In this document: positions 6,378 to 9,947 of the stretch, one piece after another
Layout of the letters: each line of letters begins with the position of its first letter
Numbering within the stretch: the first letter of the stretch is position 1
DNA from: an uncultured Bacilli bacterium
GTDB lineage: Bacteria; Bacillota_I; Bacilli_A; RF39; UBA660
Length of the DNA: 9,947 nucleotides
Assembly: GCA_947626215.1 (NCBI GenBank)
Contig: CANQRJ010000046.1
Span: 1 to 9,947 of the forward strand
Direction of reading: 5' to 3'
Made by a program: the position numbers and the translations under genes
Notes under the pieces: model-generated
The model's database searches: none
What the model was told of the DNA's origin: nothing
What the model saw: only the letters and a program-made list of their open reading frames with translations

Positions 6378-6764
6378 TTGGAAGAGAAAATTTATTTTAG
6401 TATCTTATTTTTCCTAATTGTATTTGTCTTGATTTATTTTGTGACGTATGTGATAAATTATCGGAAATACAAAAAGAAAAAATATCAAAGTATTGGAGAG
6501 TATCATTATTTAATACTAAAATTTCATTTAGATCCAAAAAAATTAAATGTTGGAAAAATGATTTTCTATTTTAGTATTTTTGATGCTCTTATTATTGCCT
6601 TTGTTACTACTTTTATTACATCAATCAATGTTAGTATCATGTGGCAAATGTTAATTGGGTTTGTTTTTCTTTTTTTACTAATCTATGCCGTATATGAGCT
6701 TTACGGAAGACATTTAGTAAAAAAAATGAAAAAAGAGAAAGGAATGAATGATTATGAATTATAA
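6378..6764 (+). CDS. Small three-helix membrane protein of unknown function, co-transcribed with leuS
   Basis: From the TTG at 6378 the protein is 128 aa and begins MEEKIYFSILFF. Three membrane segments are clear: about 5-27, 61-83 and 88-110. Between the first two lies a basic region (NYRKYKKKK, 27-35) and a short soluble stretch with GEYHYLILKFHLDPKKLN (40-57), probably cytoplasmic by the positive-inside rule. The C-terminus is basic. The IAFVTTF and IYAVYELYGRHLVKK parts look like a conserved family I have seen only as unnamed membrane proteins in Firmicutes. No catalytic or transporter signature is visible and it is too small for a known leucine transporter. It lies between the Leu T-box and leuS, overlapping leuS by 11 bases, so it should be expressed when tRNA-Leu is uncharged and be translationally coupled to leuS. 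Any role in leucine supply or envelope response is inference. Confidence 0.8.
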   Translation: MEEKIYFSILFFLIVFVLIYFVTYVINYRKYKKKKYQSIGEYHYLILKFHLDPKKLNVGKMIFYFSIFDALIIAFVTTFITSINVSIMWQMLIGFVFLFLLIYAVYELYGRHLVKKMKKEKGMNDYEL

Positions 6765-9162
6765 ACAAATAGAAGAAAAATGGCAAAATTATTGGAAAGA
6801 ACATAAGACTTTTGAAGTTGAAAATGGTGGAGAAAAACCTCCTTATTATATCTTAGTCGAGTTTCCTTATCCAAGTGGAGATGGACTACACGTGGGTCAT
6901 GTAAGAAGTTATACGGCACAGGATGCGATTGCAAGACTTAAAAGAATGCAAGGGTATAATGTGTTATTTCCAATGGGTTGGGATGCTTTTGGCGCGCCTG
7001 CAGAACAATACGCGATTAAAAATCATGTGCATCCAAGCGAGGCTGTGAAAAAAAGTATTCAAACATTTAAAAAACAAATGGAAACTTTAGGATTTTCTTT
7101 TGATTGGAGTAGGGAGTTTGCAACGACTGATCCTGAATATTACAAATGGACTCAGTGGCAATTTTTACAATTTTATAAACATAAAATGGCTTATAAAGCA
7201 AATATCCCAGTTAATTGGTGTCCTAAATGTAAAAGTGTCTTATCTAATGAAGATGCCGCGGGTGGTGTCTGTGAAAGATGTGGAACTGAGGTCGTTCAAA
7301 AAGAAAAATCACAATGGATGCTTAAGATGGCTAGTTATGCAGAGGACTTATTAAAAGGACTTGATGATACTAATTTTGCCGAACGGGTGAAATTAGGTCA
7401 AATTAATTGGATTGGAAAATCAAATGGTGTCGAATTAGATGTTCAAATTGTGGGTGGAGGAAGTTTCTCTGTCTTTACCACTTGTATTGAAACCATTTAT
7501 GGAATTACTTTCTTTGTTATTGCTCCAGATGGAAAACTTATTAAAGAATTGATGCCTAGAGTTGAAAACAAAGAAGAAGTTTTAAATTATATAGAAGAAA
7601 CCAAAAAGAAATCCAATATGGATCGTACAGAACTTAATAAAGGAAAAACAGGATGTGAAGTAAAAGGAATTAAAGCAATCAATCCGATTAATGGAAAAGA
7701 AGTTCCTGTATATTTAGGAGACTTTGTCTTAGGAGATTATGGAACAGGTGCCGTGATGGCTGTTCCAAGTCATGATGAAAGAGACTTTGAGTATGCGAAA
7801 GCTCATCACTTGGAAATGATTCAAGTCATTGATGGAAAAGATACAACAGAGCACGCCTTTGAAAAACAAGATTATTTAGGAGTTGGTTGTAAACTTATCA
7901 ATTCTTCGGAGTTTACAGGACTTACAGTAGAAGAAGCTAAAAAAGCAATCACTGCTAAATTAGTAGATATGGGTGTTGCAAGAGAAGTAAGTAATTATAA
8001 AATGAGAGACTGGATTTTCTCAAGACAACGTTTCTGGGGAGAACCCATTCCAATGATTTATTGTGACAAATGTGGATGGGTTCCAATGAATGAAGAAGAT
8101 TTACCACTTTTACTTCCAGATGTGGCCGAGTATGAGCCTTCAGATGACGGGGAAAGTCCATTATCTAAAATATCAGAATGGGTGAATACGACTTGTCCTA
8201 AATGTGGGGGACCTGCAAGAAGAGAAACAGATACCATGCCGAACTGGGCAGGATCTAGTTGGTATTTCTTAAGATTTATGGATGCTCATAACGACAAAGA
8301 ATTTGCGTCTATGGATGCCATGAAATACTGGGGAAAAGTCGATTGGTATAACGGTGGAATGGAACATACAGCAAGACATTTACTTTATGCAAGATTCTGG
8401 GTTCAATTTTTATACAATATTGGACTTGTTCCAAATAAGGAAATGATTTGGACTCGTGTCAGTCATGGAATGGTATTGGGCTCTAATAATGAAAAAATGA
8501 GTAAAAGTAAAGGAAATGTCATTAATCCGGATGATATTGTCAATGAGTATGGCGCGGACACTTTAAGAGTTTATGAAATGTTTATGGGAGATTATCAACA
8601 AGATGCTCCTTGGAATACCGATTCTTTAAGAGGATGTAAACGTTTTATAGATAAAGTCGTTCGTTTAAAAGAAAAAGTGATGGATGGAAATAACTATTCA
8701 AAAGATTTAGAAAGTTTAATTCATAAAACGATTAAAAAAGTAGAATATGATACGTATCATTTAGGTTATAATACAGCGATTTCAGCTTTAATGATTTTAA
8801 CAAATGCGATGGATGAGAAAGATAGTATTACCAAAGAAGATTATCATGTTTTATTAACTCTTTTAAATCCTTATGCACCACATATTACCGAAGAATTAAA
8901 TGAAATGTTAGGTTATGCACCGATCTGCGAATCTTCTTGGCCTAAATATGACGAATCCAAAACAGTCGATTCTGAAATTACAATTGGAGTTCAAGTGAAT
9001 GGAAAGCTTCGAGGAGAAATCACAATTTCAAAAGATGAAGAAAAAGATTCTATTTTAGAAAAAGCTTTAAATAATGAAAAAGTGAAAAATTTTATGGAAG
9101 GAAAAGAAATTGTTAAAACCATTGTCATTCCAAATAAAATTGTAAATATTGTTATAAAATAA
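6754..9162 (+). CDS. leuS: Leucine--tRNA ligase (class I)
   Basis: Charges tRNA-Leu in the cytoplasm, as a monomer. Numbering from the ATG at 6754 gives 802 aa, typical for the bacterial enzyme. HVGH (46-49) is the HIGH signature and KMSKS (581-585) the second ATP motif. A zinc-type cluster Cys156/159/173/176 follows the first Rossmann half, and a second Cys437/440...481/484 lies near the return into the catalytic fold. DWIFSRQRFWGEPIP (419-433) is also diagnostic. The CP1 editing domain spans about 222-415 and keeps YGTGAVMAVPSHDERDFE with the conserved Asp344. However, the threonine-rich motif usually written TTRPDT reads TTCIET (242-247). The ATG at 6748 is also in frame, but AGGA (6740-6743) is only 4 bases from it and 10 from 6754, and leucyl enzymes commonly begin just before this YxxIExKWQxYW segment. 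Controlled by the Leu T-box through the upstream membrane protein gene. Confidence 0.97.
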   Translation: MNYKQIEEKWQNYWKEHKTFEVENGGEKPPYYILVEFPYPSGDGLHVGHVRSYTAQDAIARLKRMQGYNVLFPMGWDAFGAPAEQYAIKNHVHPSEAVKKSIQTFKKQMETLGFSFDWSREFATTDPEYYKWTQWQFLQFYKHKMAYKANIPVNWCPKCKSVLSNEDAAGGVCERCGTEVVQKEKSQWMLKMASYAEDLLKGLDDTNFAERVKLGQINWIGKSNGVELDVQIVGGGSFSVFTTCIETIYGITFFVIAPDGKLIKELMPRVENKEEVLNYIEETKKKSNMDRTELNKGKTGCEVKGIKAINPINGKEVPVYLGDFVLGDYGTGAVMAVPSHDERDFEYAKAHHLEMIQVIDGKDTTEHAFEKQDYLGVGCKLINSSEFTGLTVEEAKKAITAKLVDMGVAREVSNYKMRDWIFSRQRFWGEPIPMIYCDKCGWVPMNEEDLPLLLPDVAEYEPSDDGESPLSKISEWVNTTCPKCGGPARRETDTMPNWAGSSWYFLRFMDAHNDKEFASMDAMKYWGKVDWYNGGMEHTARHLLYARFWVQFLYNIGLVPNKEMIWTRVSHGMVLGSNNEKMSKSKGNVINPDDIVNEYGADTLRVYEMFMGDYQQDAPWNTDSLRGCKRFIDKVVRLKEKVMDGNNYSKDLESLIHKTIKKVEYDTYHLGYNTAISALMILTNAMDEKDSITKEDYHVLLTLLNPYAPHITEELNEMLGYAPICESSWPKYDESKTVDSEITIGVQVNGKLRGEITISKDEEKDSILEKALNNEKVKNFMEGKEIVKTIVIPNKIVNIVIK

Positions 9163-9164
9163 TG

Positions 9165-9208
9165 AAAAACTCATTCCTAAAATGATTAAGAATGAGTTTT
9201 TTCTTTTT
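9165..9208. terminator. Bidirectional terminator between leuS and the convergent RHH gene
   Basis: AAAAACTCATTC (9165-9176) and GAATGAGTTTTTT (9190-9202) form a perfect stem, with TAA/TTA extending it after one mismatch and a 5-base loop. T-runs follow on the plus strand (TTTTTTCTTTTT) and, read on the minus strand, TTTTTCATTATTTT. It begins 3 bases after the leuS stop and should end transcription from both sides. Confidence 0.85.
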
Positions 9209-9401
9209 CTTGTTTTTTTTCTTCAGTTTTTTCTTTTTCCATATTTTCTAAAGCAAATTCGCAGGCTTGAATAATAAAGCTAGAAAATGTAGATTCTGTA
9301 CCTTCTAAAACTTTTTCAATTTTTTCTACTAATCGAATAGGAAAACGAATCGTTTTAGTCATTGTTATTTTTTTGTCGTATTTAAAACGAAAAGTTGCCA
9401 T
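9186..9401 (-). CDS. Ribbon-helix-helix DNA-binding protein (YlcI/YnfO- or CopG-like)
   Basis: A 71-aa probable transcriptional regulator or orphan antitoxin. TKTIRF (15-20) is the DNA-contacting beta strand, RLVEKIEKVLEG (23-34) the first helix, and STFSSFIIQACEFALENM (37-54) the turn and second helix, the typical layout of RHH dimers. It resembles the YlcI/YnfO family most. The last 17 residues are almost all Lys, Glu, Gln and Thr and probably disordered. A 13-residue leader precedes Met14, from which a bare RHH would start. The ATG at 9401 is preferred because GGGGTGA (9417-9411, minus strand) precedes it, while nothing similar precedes Met14. The stop codon falls in the loop of the shared terminator with leuS. 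No toxin gene is adjacent. The gene diverges from the SipW-type surface protein gene, so that gene and itself are the natural regulatory targets (inference). Confidence 0.82.
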   Translation of the reverse strand: MATFRFKYDKKITMTKTIRFPIRLVEKIEKVLEGTESTFSSFIIQACEFALENMEKEKTEEKKQEKEKTHS

Positions 9402-9447
9402 CTATTAATGTCACCCCACTTCTAAGTTTATTTTATTGAAAAATGAA

Positions 9448-9477
9448 AATATATTTTGTATTACTATTGTCTTGCAA
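9448..9477 (-). promoter_or_regulatory. Promoter of the RHH gene
   Basis: On the minus strand TTGCAA (9477-9472) and TATATT (9453-9448) have an 18-base spacer, with the start expected near 9441, about 40 bases before the coding start. The palindromic -35 hexamer is the same six base pairs used by the divergent plus-strand promoter. The -10 is in very AT-rich DNA, so its exact position is uncertain. Confidence 0.45.
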
Positions 9478-9486
9478 ATTGTAATA
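9459..9486. repeat. Inverted repeat in the divergent promoter region, possible operator
   Basis: TATTAC (9459-9464) is repeated inverted as GTAATA (9481-9486), with 16 bases between that contain the shared -35 TTGCAA. ATTGT also occurs twice (9466-9470 and 9478-9482). These could be half-sites for a dimeric regulator such as the neighbouring RHH protein. Six-base inverted repeats are common by chance in AT-rich DNA. Confidence 0.3.
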
Positions 9487-9501
9487 TTCAAATGTTATAA
9501 T
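9472..9501 (+). promoter_or_regulatory. Promoter of the SipW-type surface protein gene
   Basis: TTGCAA at 9472-9477 and perfect TATAAT at 9496-9501 have an 18-base spacer, with TG at 9493-9494 making an extended -10. The start is expected near 9508, leaving a leader of about 93 bases before the coding start. Confidence 0.65.
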
Positions 9502-9507
9502 AATTTC

Positions 9508-9600
9508 ATAGAGTAAAACACATAATAAAAACAGGCTCTTAGAGATTATATGATAAAAATAAATAAGTGGTGGAATGTGTTTCATAAATAAGGTGAAAAA
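9508..9600 (+). promoter_or_regulatory. Untranslated leader with a closing inverted repeat
   Basis: AAACACAT (9516-9523) and ATGTGTTT (9575-9582) can form an 8-bp closing stem around about 51 bases that contain the small hairpins CTCTTAGAG and TTAT-ATG-ATAA. It matches no riboswitch class I can recall. Chance or a simple stability element is possible. The AAGGTG ribosome binding site at 9590-9595 lies just outside the stem. Confidence 0.3.
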
Positions 9601-9947
9601 ATGAAAAAGGGAAAATATATAATAATAAGTGGACTTATAATTTTACTCATAAGTATCATAGGTTTGTCTTATGCCTATTGGATGCAAAGTGAAACCCAAA
9701 AAGATTTTAATGAAATAGGAAGTAAGTGTTTTGAACTTACAATGGTAGAAGATAACGATGGAATTACTTTAGATAAAGCTCATCCAGTGACTGATGAAGA
9801 TGGAATGAAAGAAGAAGGATATACTTTTACAATTAAAAATACATGTAATACCTTAGCTTATTATCAAGTAAACTTAGAAGAAATGGGAATAGATACAAAA
9901 TCTTTACCAGAAGATTATATAAAATTAAGTTTAAATGATAGTAATGG
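9601..9947 (+). CDS. Secreted surface protein with SipW-type signal peptide (TasA/CalY-like), truncated by the window end
   Basis: The frame opens at ATG 9601, 5 bases after AAGGTG, and is still open at the last base, giving 115 residues. MKKGKYIIISGLI starts a hydrophobic signal helix ending GLSYAYW (21-27), the motif of signal peptides cleaved by the SipW-type peptidase and found in TasA, CalY/camelysin and related biofilm-matrix or surface proteins. The mature part has alternating beta-type segments (CFELTMVED, YTFTIKNTC, AYYQVNLEEM) that fit a jelly-roll or Ig-like fold. Cys43 and Cys82 could form a disulfide. The C-terminus, including any sorting signal, lies beyond the window, as would any sipW or sibling genes. 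Transcription starts from 9472-9501, divergent from the RHH gene. A role in matrix or surface layers is inferred from the signal type only. Confidence 0.78.
   Translation, partial: MKKGKYIIISGLIILLISIIGLSYAYWMQSETQKDFNEIGSKCFELTMVEDNDGITLDKAHPVTDEDGMKEEGYTFTIKNTCNTLAYYQVNLEEMGIDTKSLPEDYIKLSLNDSN

Noticed and set aside
6752..6934. Minus-strand ORF of 60 codons opposite the start of leuS.
   Set aside because: Complement of the conserved LeuRS N-terminus; no start signals or recognisable domain.
7100..7354. Plus-strand 84-codon ORF inside leuS in another frame.
   Set aside because: Overlaps the conserved zinc-cluster region of leuS and has no ribosome binding site of its own.
7955..8161. Minus-strand ORF of 68 codons inside leuS.
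   Set aside because: Mirror of conserved LeuRS coding sequence; no independent support.
9550..9591. 13-codon ORF with two tryptophans (MIKINKWWNVFHK) whose stop overlaps the next ribosome binding site.
   Set aside because: It could be a leader peptide, but it has no clear ribosome binding site and lies within the possible RNA stem; an ORF this short is expected by chance.

Overview
The window comes from a low-GC Gram-positive bacterium (Firmicutes/Bacilli side, possibly one of the uncultured Mollicutes-like or Erysipelotrichia-like gut lineages). The reasons are very AT-rich DNA, strong AGGAGG-type ribosome binding sites, TTGnnn/TATAAT promoters often with an extended TGn -10, a lipoprotein signal peptide, and two T-box leaders. 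The genetic code looks standard: aspS and the 319-aa gene end in TGA exactly where expected and Trp is read from TGG, which argues against Mycoplasma code 4.

Layout. 1-129 is the tail of a gene resembling the C-terminus of Rpn/PD-(D/E)XK transposase-like nucleases. 255-1277 encodes a lipoprotein with an Ig-like domain and a NodB polysaccharide deacetylase domain, under its own promoter. 1353-4138 is a two-gene operon with ATGA overlap, encoding a 319-aa protein that seems to end in a diverged RelE/HigB (Gp49-like) fold and a 609-aa helical protein I cannot name. 4139-6132 is promoter, Asp T-box (specifier GAC) and aspS. 6140-9162 is promoter, Leu T-box (specifier CTT), a small three-helix membrane protein and leuS, the last two overlapping. 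A bidirectional terminator separates leuS from a convergent ribbon-helix-helix (RHH) gene. That gene diverges, from a shared promoter region, from a truncated gene for a SipW-type secreted surface protein that runs off the window.

How the parts work together. The centre is housekeeping: two aminoacyl-tRNA synthetases, each induced when its own tRNA is uncharged. The Leu leader also controls the small membrane protein, which ties that protein to leucine starvation. The left part and the right edge are accessory in character: cell-wall or exopolysaccharide modification, the unknown two-gene operon, a small DNA-binding regulator and a secreted matrix-like protein. The best candidates for new biology are the 319/609-aa operon and the membrane protein inside the leuS T-box unit. 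I see no CRISPR array, tRNA, rRNA or insertion sequence ends.
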